The notes: generated by a model not told the origin, from the sequence alone. 64,000 nucleotides of DNA from Pirellula sp. SH-Sr6A (GCF_001610875.1 NZ_CP011272.1:124001-188000); one strand, 5' to 3'; numbered from the stretch's first letter, positions 1 through 9,810 are shown. Numbers and translations are program-made.

Positions 1-3000
1 CATTGAAGTCCGACGTGGTTGCGGGCGTGGCTCCTATCCCCACCGGGGCGATGGGTTGCCCCGCGCCGTTATCATTCTGGTTTACTTGAATGCTCAGATC
101 TCGAATGGTGACGTTGGTAGAGGCGATTGTGGAAATAATCTGCTGCGATCCAGAGGTTCTTTTAATCGAAGCAACACCAGTACCATCGATCGTGGAGGGC
201 TTATTGACGATGAAAGTCTCATCGTAGATTCCTTCGGTAACCTCAACCATTCTCGCCCCCCCCGTCAGGACGCCGTCTGACAAGAGATTTATCGCTTCTT
301 GAATCTTACCGACAGAACCAACTTGTGGGCTGTTCGCATGCGTCAAGAGATGGGACAAATCCGGTTGGAAACCAACCGTGCCAGGATTCGTGTCTATTCC
401 CGATGCAAGAGTCGGGCTGAAGTCAATGTTTGCGGAAGCACTGCCACGAATTGCTTCAAGGCCGGGACCAGCGGGAGGAGCGACGGCGGCACCACCAAAG
501 CCTACTGGTATTTGATCCGCGTATCCCGGTTCACCCCCCTGAACCGTACTCACCGAAGGAGTGGACGAACCAAACCAGTTCGATGAGAAATTCTTTAAAT
601 TCGTACCTGGCGCTGCCACTGAACTACCGTATTGGCGATCCTCTACCTGTGCATACCAGTTTCCACTTATGTTATTAAACCGGAATGCTGAGTTCAACGC
701 TTCTTGAACGGGAACGTTGCTGCCATTACTTGCATCGAGGAACAATACGCCCGAGGTCCAGTTGTTTGTAATAAAGTTGCTTTCAACCGTCAGGTTGTTC
801 GTTTGATTCCTAAGTATCATTCCGGTACGGTTATTCGTGATCGTGTTATTCACGATTGTGTGGCCCGACGTATTGTTGATGTCAATGCCCGTGCGATTGC
901 CCACAATTAACGTACGACGAACCGTCATTCCAGAGATTGCCGTCCCGATCACAGCGACTCCGGCGGAGTTCAGACCAGAGTTATTCCAGTCGGTTGTGTT
1001 ATTTCCCTCACGCGTAATTCGAACGTCTTCGATGGTCACGTTGCTTGCGCTGACCTGGATCGTTGCAACTGCCCCGCCTATCGCTCCGCTAACCGTGGTA
1101 GCGTCGCTACCTGCCCCCTTGACTGTAACGCCCGCTTTAGTGACGTTTACATCCTCGACGAATGTTCCAGGAGCGATCAAGATGATGTCGCCGGCGTTCG
1201 CGGCATCGATCGCCGACTGAATGGAATCGAATCCACCTCGACCTACCAAGCGATAGGTCTTTCCGGTCGAATCAACGACCGTTTCCACGTCGATCAATTG
1301 GTCTGTACCGCTGGTAGTGGTACCTGTTACTTTCCAACCAGCCAGCGTCGTTGAGCTAACCAAGACACTACCATCTGGAGTAATCTGGGATTCTGTCAAT
1401 GCTTCGGTGTAAATCGCGGTATCGTTGCCACCCTTGCCTAGAATGGTGTCGTCGCCTGCGCCACCGGTGAATGTGTCATTGTCCGAGTTGCTATTCAAGT
1501 TATTGCCGTCCAGGAAGTCGGCTCCTGATGTTCCCACGATCGTATCACTGCCTACACCACCGAGCACGACGGTGACTTGACCGCTGCTAGAGGTATTGCC
1601 GCCAGCGCTGAGGTCAATTGAGAAATTGCCTGGGACGTTACGCGCGTTGATGTCGGAATCAACATCGACGAATGTGTTGTTGGTCAAATTCGAAACGGCG
1701 AATGGTCCAACCGGGCCGTACGAAATGCCCGTTCCTGCAAGTGCGAACGTGTTGTTCGAAACAACTGGATCCGTTGTCGGTGTGTCAAGATTAATCGCGG
1801 AACGCGTGCTGTTGAACGTGTTGCCGGATATGGTCAACGCTACTCCGCTACCGTCGGACCAAATTCCACGCCCCCACGCCGCTGTACCATATTTGCCAAG
1901 CGACGTGCCTGTGATCAAGTTATTGGTGATTGCGATCGATCCCATGGCAATTGGAGAAATCGAAATCGCGCGTGCATCGGAAGTGCCACCGTTTGTCTCG
2001 TTGAAGAACACCGAGTTGGTGATTGTGTGTGTGCTTCCTGTGCCAACAGTCAGGATGTTTAATGCCGGATTGGCTGGGCCTGTGTTGCCGCTGGTTGATG
2101 TGGCCAAAAATTGGATGCCATTGATCGTCACTGAATCGGCCGAGTTGATTGTCGTAATGCCGACGATCGTTGACTCCGCACCCCGCGTGGTGCTTATACC
2201 GGCCACACCCGCATTTGCACCCTTAACAGTCAAGCCCTTGGTTAGTGTGGCATTTTCGGTGAACGTGCCCGCTTCAACAAGAACCGTTCCGCCACTGGTC
2301 AATACGTCCTGAGCACGAGCAATCGAACCATTGACGAGGTTAGACGACACAGTGTCCGTCGTGACAACCGCTTGGTTGTTCTTCACCGAGACAAAACCTT
2401 TAAAGGTTCCATGAGTAGGATGCAAGGCGTCGGTGTAGTGCAGAATGCGATCTTCAACGGATATCGCTTGAGATTCAGTCAACGCCGATGCAGCGACTGT
2501 GCTTGAATCCAATACCCAAGATGTGCCGGTTGCATTGGCTCGTAGGAAAGTGAAGTTGTTATCCGGTGCAATCTCAAGCTCATGGCGTTGTGCACTCGTG
2601 GCAGATAGCCCTCGAAACGCAGTGTTGCCTAAGTCAATGCTGGCGGGCGATTCAATCGTTCCTGTCCCTACCGCGTCAAACCGCAAGGAAGCACCGAACG
2701 CTCCAGTGACAGCGGATGTATCGCCGCCTAGCTTGACATCGGTGAAGGTGATGTTCGGAACGCTGTAGCGCTGAATACCGAGCATTTGCGTTCGGTAGCT
2801 TCCTGATATGTCGATGTTGTTGAGCGAGACATTGCCCGAAGCGATGACGCCGTTTCCGTCAATTGCACCTACACCACGAAGCTGGACGCCAAGCCGGGCT
2901 CCCGTTGTTGCCGTTGCACTTCCGACCAGTGTCAGGTCTTTCAGTGTCACGTTTCCATTGTATTCAAAAATTTGAATATCGCCGGTCCCACCCGTACCAG

Positions 3001-3976
3001 ATGTGCCGTTGTTTGCGAAGCTGGAACCTTCAATTACGATACTCGATGCAGAAAGTCCGGTAGATGTATTGCCGAAGATTCCGATGGCGCTGGTGTTAAA
3101 GCCAGTGAACACACCATTTTTGACGGTTACGGTTCCTGCTGTCGTCGTGTTCGGAACGTAAACGCCTAGAGACGCAGCGCCATTTTGGCCATCGAAGGAG
3201 ATGTTCTCGATCGTAACGTTTCCGGTGCTAAGCGTGCCTGAGACATTGATTTGAGCTCCTAACGAGTTCAAGATCGTGGTGGGAACTCCATTAGTGTCTA
3301 CTGATCCTTTAAGCGTGATCGCTCGGTCGATGATTATATTTTCATTGTAGGTGCCTGGCGCGATGAAGATAGTATCACCGGCAGTAGCGGAATTGATGGC
3401 CGCTTGAATGCTGCCGAAGGCGCCTTTACTCGATGTCACGCTGCCGAACGTCAAGCCGGTGACATCAACTGCTGCCCCCGTGCCGCCACTCGCTTGGTCT
3501 GCACCTAGCCATGTTACCGTGTCACCACTCTCGATAACAGAATTGGAATTTGCGTCCGAGGTAAGCGCGAAGTCGACAGTATTGACACCTTCTGTGGCAA
3601 GATTGCCGACATACAGGTCGGACGCCAACAATTGCCGAGCTTCGAGTGGCTCATGGATCAAGCCACGTACTTTGGCGCGACGTTTGGCTTTTTGAACATC
3701 GCCGCGGCGACGGTCGAGGCGGATGGTTTGGCCAGGGGAGCGGAGACCGAGCAAGGACATCATGGCGATCCACAACGTGCTCGCCTTCGAGAAGAGCCAC
3801 CCAGAAGCGACCATCGGTACGCGGAACGTGCGGGACCACCAAGTCATTCTCGATTGATGCCGCTCCATAAACACTCGCGAACTCTCGCGGACGCGATCCC
3901 GCAGCCGCTGTGACTTCAGCTGATTGCGGACTGCGCGTTGGGTGTTGCCGTTTCGATGGTTGCGTCGAATGCTCAT
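1..3976 (-). CDS. Giant secreted parallel beta-helix protein with LEPR-XLL-like motif (3' end outside window)
   Basis: The reading frame is open on the minus strand from an ATG at 3976 to the window edge, giving about 1325 codons with no stop seen. The N-terminus is long, basic and has a hydrophobic stretch near residues 55-80. Residues 111-118 read LEARQLLA, a variant of the LEPR-XLL motif found near the N-terminus of many planctomycete exported proteins. The body is made of Asn/Thr/Gly/Ile-rich repeats of pectate-lyase-like parallel beta-helix type, with recurring segments such as SIQAAINSATAGDTIFIAPG and a second copy SIQSAIDAANAGDIILIAPG, and many NNT or GNxxIxN rungs. Around 1401-1566 lies a short glycine/aspartate stretch (GGAGDDTILGKGGNDT) resembling RTX calcium-binding nonapeptides. 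The likely role is a cell-surface or secreted adhesin or polysaccharide-binding protein; no catalytic residue is claimed. No convincing ribosome-binding site precedes the ATG, so the exact start is less sure than the frame. Confidence 0.85.
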   Translation of the reverse strand, partial: MSIRRNHRNGNTQRAVRNQLKSQRLRDRVRESSRVFMERHQSRMTWWSRTFRVPMVASGWLFSKASTLWIAMMSLLGLRSPGQTIRLDRRRGDVQKAKRRAKVRGLIHEPLEARQLLASDLYVGNLATEGVNTVDFALTSDANSNSVIESGDTVTWLGADQASGGTGAAVDVTGLTFGSVTSSKGAFGSIQAAINSATAGDTIFIAPGTYNENIIIDRAITLKGSVDTNGVPTTILNSLGAQINVSGTLSTGNVTIENISFDGQNGAASLGVYVPNTTTAGTVTVKNGVFTGFNTSAIGIFGNTSTGLSASSIVIEGSSFANNGTSGTGGTGDIQIFEYNGNVTLKDLTLVGSATATTGARLGVQLRGVGAIDGNGVIASGNVSLNNIDISGSYRTQMLGIQRYSVPNITFTDVKLGGDTSAVTGAFGASLRFDAVGTGTIESPASIDLGNTAFRGLSATSAQRHELEIAPDNNFTFLRANATGTSWVLDSSTVAASALTESQAISVEDRILHYTDALHPTHGTFKGFVSVKNNQAVVTTDTVSSNLVNGSIARAQDVLTSGGTVLVEAGTFTENATLTKGLTVKGANAGVAGISTTRGAESTIVGITTINSADSVTINGIQFLATSTSGNTGPANPALNILTVGTGSTHTITNSVFFNETNGGTSDARAISISPIAMGSIAITNNLITGTSLGKYGTAAWGRGIWSDGSGVALTISGNTFNSTRSAINLDTPTTDPVVSNNTFALAGTGISYGPVGPFAVSNLTNNTFVDVDSDINARNVPGNFSIDLSAGGNTSSSGQVTVVLGGVGSDTIVGTSGADFLDGNNLNSNSDNDTFTGGAGDDTILGKGGNDTAIYTEALTESQITPDGSVLVSSTTLAGWKVTGTTTSGTDQLIDVETVVDSTGKTYRLVGRGGFDSIQSAIDAANAGDIILIAPGTFVEDVNVTKAGVTVKGAGSDATTVSGAIGGAVATIQVSASNVTIEDVRITREGNNTTDWNNSGLNSAGVAVIGTAISGMTVRRTLIVGNRTGIDINNTSGHTIVNNTITNNRTGMILRNQTNNLTVESNFITNNWTSGVLFLDASNGSNVPVQEALNSAFRFNNISGNWYAQVEDRQYGSSVAAPGTNLKNFSSNWFGSSTPSVSTVQGGEPGYADQIPVGFGGAAVAPPAGPGLEAIRGSASANIDFSPTLASGIDTNPGTVGFQPDLSHLLTHANSPQVGSVGKIQEAINLLSDGVLTGGARMVEVTEGIYDETFIVNKPSTIDGTGVASIKRTSGSQQIISTIASTNVTIRDLSIQVNQNDNGAGQPIAPVGIGATPATTSDFN

Positions 3977-4829
3977 GTTGTTCTATCGCTCAATGACTAA
4001 TTGCAAAAATGGTTTCAAAATCAATTCGTTCGATTGGCCTTCATGGCCAAGAACAGGACGTGAATAACTCGCTCCCTTGCCGATCCAAGCGACCGACGGT
4101 CGCCCGGAATACTCAATCTTTTCGCCAAAGTGCTTACCCGAATACCGTCGGAGACCAAGGCTAGCACCAGAGCGGCTGACCGTTTTCAGGTAGGCTCGAA
4201 ATCCAGATGGTTTTTTACCAGCGAATGCCTCGGCCCGCGCAGAAAACGAAAGATGCCTCCACGATGGGAGGTTGCGGTTTCGATGGCTGAGAGTTCGGGC
4301 GTTCTCGAGAGGCAATGGCATGGAGGATGCTGATCGGGGCTCTTGTCCGCAAGCGACCATGCTCACAAAACAAGGAAATACTGTTGGCGTCCAGTTCGAA
4401 GAAGACCAGCACTCCTTGCCTACCTTGTCTAATCCGATGACTGATTAAACTTCACCCAATAGGTGTTTGCAAGCTTCGAACGAGAGAAATCCGTGAAGAT
4501 GGCGAGAACGTGCCGGCGAATTGGACGATCAGACCAGAAAGGTCCGGAAAAGGAAGCACGGGACCGCCCCCGCCGAGATGCTTGGCAACGAATGGTCGGG
4601 GAGAATCTGGTCGAGACAACGTGCACCAACAGGTCAAGAGCAACAGCAGCAGATCCGTTGGCGTTGTGGGACAAAGCGGTTTTCCGGGAAAGAACCGGCA
4701 CGCTATGCGTGCCGGTATCGCACCACTGAAGGGGCCCATTGCCGAAAGGGGGATGTCCCATTTGTTGTTGAAACTCTTGATGGTCTCGCTGGTGAAAACT
4801 TAGGGTTACTTGACTTGACTTTCAACTGC
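3977..4829. other. Intergenic region with no supported gene
   Basis: About 850 bases between the beta-helix gene and the IS256-type transposase. Short open frames occur on both strands (for example 3983-4366 minus and 4429-4761 minus), but none has a recognisable domain, signal peptide or convincing ribosome-binding site, and they overlap one another. The promoter of the minus-strand beta-helix gene should lie here, but I cannot point to a specific box. Confidence 0.5.
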
Positions 4830-4873
4830 TCGCCGCCATTTCCAATCGCCGAGGCGATTGGAAATGGCGGCGA
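4830..4873. repeat. Long perfect inverted repeat (21-bp arms, 2-nt spacer)
   Basis: The arms 4830-4850 and 4853-4873 are exact reverse complements, separated only by GA. Each arm contains GCCGCCATTTCCAATCGCC or its complement. It lies 45 bp downstream of the IS256-type transposase stop codon. There is no T tract on either side, so it is not a classical intrinsic terminator. It could be an IS end structure, a small palindromic repeat, or a terminator-like stem. Confidence 0.8.
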
Positions 4874-4917
4874 AGCCGATCAGGTGGGTGCCCCCTCGGG
4901 ACGCGACAATGCCGCGA

Positions 4918-6087
4918 TCAGTCAGGTAGCGACTGATGCCCTGCGATCTTGCGGAAGCCCTTCTCTGCTTCGAGTAGCGCATACGAAAGCCAGCGTGAGG
5001 CTTGATCCGTCTCGGCTCGAAAACGGGTTACTCGATCGATCTTGCGACGTGTGTTTAAGAAAGAGTTCTCGATCGCGTTGGTGCTCAGCAGCGAACGGTG
5101 AAGCGTGTTGGGGACATTAAGACGTTGCAACGCCAAAAGGTCCTCACCGGCCTCCTGTAGACTCTTGTAAGCCTCCGCATTGATCGGCTTCAAGAACGAT
5201 TTCAACTCTTTGAACACTTCCTCAGCGGCCGCGATCCCTTGCACGCTGCGAATACGCGTAAACAACCGCGATAGTTCGCCCCAATGACGCTTGGATAATT
5301 TGCCTTTGATGTTTCGCTCCTTATGCACCAAGCAACGTTGCACGACGCAGTCGGTAAAGGATTCTTTTACCGCCCCACGCAACGCATCACTGCCATCGAG
5401 TACGACGTACAGACGATGCGAGCAAGCGAAGCCACGCCCGACGATTCGACGCATCAGTTCACGTGAAATCTCGATGTTTTCGCTGCTTCCCAAAACGAAA
5501 TCCAGGACATGCTTGTTACCTTCGTTGTCGATCCCCAAAGCCACGACCGCCGTCTGGTCCTTGCTTAATCGTATTCCGTCAAGCATCAATGCACACCACG
5601 TGATCGAGCCAAGATCTTTACCGCGTAGTTGATCAACCAACCGGCAACCAGCTTCCTGCTAAAGCCGTGAAACACTCGAGCGTTTGACGCCCGGAGAGTT
5701 TGGCTTAATCTCCTCAATGGCTCGTGAGCTGACGCCCGAGACGATCGCTTGGACGATCTGAGCTTGCAACTGCTGCGGATCTTTGGCCGCCCGGTAGCTG
5801 GCCAGTTCGACTTCGCAGCTGGTCCCGTCCGAGGACTTCTGACGCACACGTGGCCGAACGACCTCCTCCCGCTCGCCCTCCAAAAGCACTCGCCCCGAGG
5901 CGGATCCCGCGCGATAAAGATCGCTCGATGACGGATCGTGCTTGGGTCCACAAAGCTCAGTGACTTCGGCGGCCATGACTTCACAAATCATCTGGCGGAC
6001 GTGCCCCCGTAAGAACGCTCGAAAGATTTCTCCGGTTTCTGACGCAGAAACTTGCCCAAGAGATTGCAAAAGACTAACTTCATTCAT
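4918..6087 (-). pseudogene. IS256-family transposase interrupted by an in-frame TAG
   Basis: This is a Mutator/IS256-type DDE transposase in two halves that lie in the same frame. The first half starts at the ATG at 6087, preceded by a GGGGAGA ribosome-binding site, and runs to a TAG at 5659-5661. The second half continues without a frame change to 4918. The DDE residues appear in the second half: LMLDGIR, VVLDGSDAL and STNAIENSF. Around the stop the translation reads SSVSRL, stop, QEAGCRLVDQLRGKDL; family members have a residue here, so a single substitution (for example TGG to TAG) explains it. The full length without the stop, about 390 codons, is normal for the family. A longer first-half frame could start at 6180, but the ribosome-binding site favours 6087. 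I did not find convincing terminal inverted repeats. It is probably inactive unless the amber codon is suppressed. Confidence 0.85.
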
Positions 6088-6173
6088 GATGATCTCCCCG
6101 TCGGTTGCCGCCGACGAAAATTGAAAAGTTGCGAAGGGCAGATTCTGCCCTCCGGGAGAACATCTTTCAACTT

Positions 6174-7548
6174 TCAACAATTAGTGGGACGCTTCCCAAG
6201 CCTTTCATACTGTGCGCGAGGTTTACTGAGTCGCGCGTACATCTTAGGGCGGAGTTTGACGGCACGGGGTTCAACGCGATCGGGCCGTTTACCTACCTCA
6301 TGAGCTGCGATTGCATAGAGCAGTTGAAGACACCATTGCATCGCCTCAATCGGAGTCGTCAGTATGGCTAGAAAATTATTGAGAGTCTGGATAGCTCCTT
6401 TGAAACTAACGTGCCATGGCTTTGTGTCAGCCTGGATAGCAGCCAGTGCAATGGCTCTGCGTATTAAGTTGTACGCGACCAAATTGATGTAGAATTCGTT
6501 TCGAATACGATGTGGGGTTTTGCATCGCAGGTATTCCATATGCATCGTTGTCTTGAGGGATCGAAGGTTAAGCTCCGCGTTCCATCGCTGGCGAAAGATT
6601 TTTCCAATGTCCTCCTTGGTATATTGCTCTGCATCGAGGAGTGTTGTGTGCACGATAATCGTCTTCGTGCGAAACCCCTTTTGATGGACACGTATGCGCA
6701 CCTCTCGAAGCTCAATCTCCTTTGGGCACTCACTATAGTCTTCGACTGACATCCATTGAGGCCGCGACGGCCTCTTGATCCGGATTATGTGATCATCTTT
6801 CCCGAGCCAAGTGCCTTTTCGAAAATCTGCTTTGCGCGATTCATTCATGCGAACGACAAGATCTAGTCTGTTTGCACCGCAAAGCACCATATCAAACCAA
6901 CCCGAAAAATAGCGATCAGCAAGGATGACATCTCCTACTGAGAAGCGATGCAAAAGCCTTCGAAACATCGAAGTTTCGCCGGTGCCCTTACCTTGATAAG
7001 GGCCAATCGCCATTTCCACTACCGCTCCAACCGCGAGCGAAAACACAACCAGAATCCTTGCAAGCGGAAAGCCAACTCCCGGTCGCTGCTGCGACTCCTG
7101 AGGGTACTCCGCCAGCATTTCAGCGGTGCCAGGCATTTTCACCGTGGATCCATCGACAATTCTTACCTCCCGACCTTTCCACAATCAGCTCTTGGGAGCG
7201 TCGTTACAAAGATCGCGTCCGATGTTTCGCGCTAATGCCTCGCACCCTTTTTCCGGCAACGTGTCCCGAGCCACGCAATAGCCTCAGTATTGGCTGAACA
7301 GGCGGGTAGCCTTTTGCTGAGTCGCCATGATAAAAGCTTCGATACGACTTCTCGGCAAGAATGATCGGCGCTTAGAGTTTGAGCCAAGAAGACGGTCACA
7401 ACCGTCAGAGGGTCATAGAGTGCACCTCGGGATTTACACGCTTTCTCAAAAAAGACTTTTCAATATCCTGGGTTGTCAGAAGTCCAGCAAAATACAGGTC
7501 CTTGTGACTTTGCGCGATTCGCACCATCGAGTAAAATGATGCTAACAT
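6174..7548 (-). pseudogene. IS4-family transposase, degraded (two frameshifts and one nonsense codon)
   Basis: Read on the minus strand, the N-terminal part starts near an ATG at 7548 (alternative 7527). A frame change is needed at a run of six T (7448-7453 on the plus strand as A6), after which the sequence reads ALYDPLTVVTVFLAQTLSAD, a typical IS4 N-terminal segment. A second frame change is needed near 7279-7283 to pass from ACSANTEA to YCVARDTLPEKGCEALAR. A TGA at 7185-7187 interrupts KS-stop-LWKGREVRIVDGS, where related proteins usually have Trp. From 7184 to 6174 the frame is intact for 336 codons and includes VDGST, LADRYFSGW and the C-terminal signature region RQRWNAELNLRSLKTTM. The lesions make it a pseudogene. 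It is flanked by the IS256-type copy on one side and IS66 on the other, so it is probably the older resident element. Confidence 0.85.
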
Positions 7549-7566
7549 CTTTGGCCGCCCTGCTTG

Positions 7567-7575
7567 GGTTTGTTC
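7567..7575. repeat. Left target-site duplication of IS66 element
   Basis: GGTTTGTTC directly abuts the left GTAA end of the IS66-family element and is repeated at 9131-9139. Confidence 0.85.
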
Positions 7576-9130
7576 GTAACCGTTCACGGGGTGGGGAGTA
7601 TCTTGGGGGCTGGCTGATTTGTTAGTTTGGCTTCGATGGCTCGAACAAGGTACTGATAGACGCTTCGATTTTGAATGCGGCATGTTGCTGCAACGCTAAA
7701 GATGCGCTCGATAAACCTGCTGCCGCCTTCCGACTGCGTTCCAAAAGATAACTTTCGATAAATGACAGCCTTGCGCAACGCTCGTTCGGCGCGGTTGTTC
7801 GTTGGTTCAAGCCCTTGATTGCTGATGAACAGCCATAACCGGTTTCGGTGCACATACAGCGATTTACACTGATTCCGCAACTTCGAATCGTGACTTCCCA
7901 TTCCTGCGTACAGAAGTTCATTGATCTTCTTGGCTATTGGGATCGCTGAATTCTGGAATTCCTCCCATTCGATCTGGCCTTGCTTGAATCGATGCCATAG
8001 ACGAAAAACTTCTTTGACCTCTTTCATGACTTGAGTACCGAATCCGACACGATCCGGGACCTTCGAATCGATCATCGCTTGGATATCGCGAATCAAGTGA
8101 GCCCAGCACCATTGCAGATGTTTCGCAACATAGTACATCTTCGCACGGTCGCAGTTGATGATGCCTTCAAAATTAGAACCTAGAAGCGATTCGATCGCAG
8201 TTGCTGCGCGACTGGCGAAAACAGAAAAAACGACGAATTGATTTGCTACGGCCGTCCACAGCCAGGCCTTGGTGTTGGCCTGCTTAGTGGGGGTTTCGTC
8301 CATAAAGACGTTGCGCTCTGATGCAAGCGATTGCCGGAGTTCTTCGTGCGGTTTGGCGAGCGCTGCCGATGCGATGTCCTGCATCTTGACGGTGGTTGCA
8401 GGGCAACAGGGAATGTTCAGTAGGTCGCGTAGAAATTCCGACGCTAGGCGTTTGCTTTGGCGAAAGTGTCCCATCAGTAATGCGGTAAATGCAATCAGCC
8501 TCGGTCCGGACTGTCCACTCGGTACACCTATTGGAAGCTCAGCACATGTTGTTGTGCCGCATCGGGTGCAATGGAGTCGATGACGCTGGTATTCGGTGAT
8601 GAAAGCCTTGATGACCGGAAGTTCATAAACTTGGTGACGGATAGGTGAAGAATCTTCGCCGGACAGTGGTTTTTGGCAACAACGGCACGTCGAAGGCATC
8701 AGCGCAATTATAGAGTCGCATTGGTCAACCGGGACCAACGCACGCTGGTGGCGAGGGTGTCCCTTTTGTCCACCACGACTTTTACCGCTCTTGGGTTTGT
8801 TCTTAAGAGCTTTGGCGTGGGGATGCACGCTGCTTGGCGGTATTGAGGAATTCTGAGGGGTCAGTTTCTTGACTTGAGATTCGAGATCCGAGATTTTCGC
8901 ATTTAAATCAACGATCTGCGATTGCAGGATGTTGATCTGGGACTGAAAGCCAGCAATCAACGCGTGCACAAAAGCCCGAACCGCCGGAGTCATCTCGGCG
9001 TCGATTTCAGCAGGGATCAGCGGATGGGATGATGTTGGTGGAGACACGATAATCTATGTCGTGTCCCAAACACCTCTTCCGTGTCTAGATCAGTTTTTCC
9101 ATTTTGTTGGCGCGACCCGTGAACGGTTAC
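7576..9130 (-). mobile_element. Complete IS66-family insertion sequence
   Basis: The element begins GTAACCGTTCACGGG (7576-7590) and ends with the exact reverse complement (9116-9130), a 15-bp terminal inverted repeat with the 5'-GTAA ends characteristic of IS66. The 9-mer GGTTTGTTC lies immediately outside both ends (7567-7575 and 9131-9139); this is a target-site duplication and shows insertion rather than rearrangement. The family norm is 8 bp, and one base may belong to the element. The element is 1555 bp and carries only the transposase gene, like the ISBst12 subgroup that lacks tnpA and tnpB. It sits about 27 bp upstream of the first codon of the IS4-family pseudogene. Confidence 0.92.
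7584..9047 (-). CDS. IS66-family transposase
   Basis: This 487-residue DDE transposase catalyses movement of the surrounding element. It has a GTG start at 9047. The N-terminal region has a leucine-zipper-like coiled coil (about residues 35-65, repeating QSQI..L.SQIVDLNAKI) followed by QNSSIPPSS, typical of IS66 proteins. A zinc-finger region with CRCCQ and CTRCG follows (about residues 120-165). The catalytic region shows FMDETP, NCDRAKMYY and, near the C-terminus, PTNNRAERALRKAV, which supply the expected D, D and E. The stop codon lies inside the left terminal inverted repeat. The frame is intact and full length, so this is the only transposase in the cluster that looks functional. Confidence 0.95.
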   Translation of the reverse strand: MSPPTSSHPLIPAEIDAEMTPAVRAFVHALIAGFQSQINILQSQIVDLNAKISDLESQVKKLTPQNSSIPPSSVHPHAKALKNKPKSGKSRGGQKGHPRHQRALVPVDQCDSIIALMPSTCRCCQKPLSGEDSSPIRHQVYELPVIKAFITEYQRHRLHCTRCGTTTCAELPIGVPSGQSGPRLIAFTALLMGHFRQSKRLASEFLRDLLNIPCCPATTVKMQDIASAALAKPHEELRQSLASERNVFMDETPTKQANTKAWLWTAVANQFVVFSVFASRAATAIESLLGSNFEGIINCDRAKMYYVAKHLQWCWAHLIRDIQAMIDSKVPDRVGFGTQVMKEVKEVFRLWHRFKQGQIEWEEFQNSAIPIAKKINELLYAGMGSHDSKLRNQCKSLYVHRNRLWLFISNQGLEPTNNRAERALRKAVIYRKLSFGTQSEGGSRFIERIFSVAATCRIQNRSVYQYLVRAIEAKLTNQPAPKILPTP

Positions 9131-9139
9131 GGTTTGTTC
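9131..9139. repeat. Right target-site duplication of IS66 element
   Basis: GGTTTGTTC directly abuts the right TTAC end of the IS66-family element and is identical to 7567-7575. Confidence 0.85.
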
Positions 9140-9330
9140 TGGTAAACCAAATCTTGAGCAAGTGAGGCCTCTTATTTGAATAGCAGTTTATCGCTGCTGG
9201 AATGCGAGCTAAAACTTAAGTTCAATAAGAACCTGAACTTCCGAAATCAGAAGAAAAGCGCAAGTGCCATTCGGGGGGATCCCCAGCAATTGAAGCCCCC
9301 TCGCTCTTCTTTTAGCTGTAAGCCTTCGCC
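9140..9330. other. Short non-coding stretch between IS66 and an IS256 fragment
   Basis: About 190 bases with no supported gene. If the IS66 element were removed, this DNA would join the 5' flank of the IS4-family pseudogene, so part of it may be that element's left-over end. No inverted repeat matching an IS4 terminus was recognised. Confidence 0.4.
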
Positions 9331-9810
9331 TCACGATATCTGCCGGGTAAGAGAATCCACGAGAGCGCCCGTCAAAGATTGCAAGGCTTCCGAGGAATCT
9401 CCCGTGGAAATACCTTTGACGTAAAGCGATGGGATGATCTCGTCGATCGCCTTCGAACGACGAAGGTAGGGCGAAAGAATGCTGGAGGAGAATTGAACGC
9501 GATCGTCGGCCTCTGGTGATTTATCGCGATCACGGGGCTGTTGGATTTCGAAGGTTCCTGCCCTCGTCACCAACTCGCTTGACGGCAAGTATCGATTTTG
9601 AACCACTTGTCGCCTTCCCTCATTGTCGACTTCGTTCGAATGCCGTTTTAGGAACGCGTCGACCTCGCTTCCGAAAACAGTTTGCAGCATCCTTCTCGCC
9701 CCGTCTTGGATAATTGGGGCGAGGACGCTTCTGGCGTTCTCGACGGCTCCAAACTTAAGAACTTCCCTCCCATTCAATGGTTCAGAAGCATCGAATACCA
9801 TATTTTTCAT
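9331..9810 (-). pseudogene. IS256-family transposase, N-terminal fragment
   Basis: The 159-codon frame contains a typical IS256-family N-terminal half, including GARRMLQTVFGSEVDAFLKR, NRYLPSSELVTRAGTFEIQ and YVKGISTGDSSEALQSLTG. After this last motif the similarity stops and the frame ends within 14 codons, so the whole catalytic DDE domain is missing. It differs in sequence from the IS256-type copy at 4918-6087, so it is a separate element. The remnant may mark the edge of an older insertion or deletion. Confidence 0.8.

Noticed and set aside
1401-1566. Classical multi-repeat RTX toxin domain
   Set aside because: Only one or two nonapeptide-like copies are present, too few for an RTX toxin; it is a small patch in a beta-helix protein.
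3983-4366. 127-codon minus-strand frame upstream of the beta-helix gene
   Set aside because: No domain, signal or ribosome-binding site; other frames overlap it.
5659-5661. Selenocysteine or pyrrolysine readthrough at the amber codon
   Set aside because: Transposases of this family do not use these residues and no insertion element is visible; a point mutation is simpler.
7405-7683. 92-codon minus-strand frame as an independent small gene
   Set aside because: Its second half is the first part of the frameshifted IS4-family transposase and its first half lies in the IS66 end.
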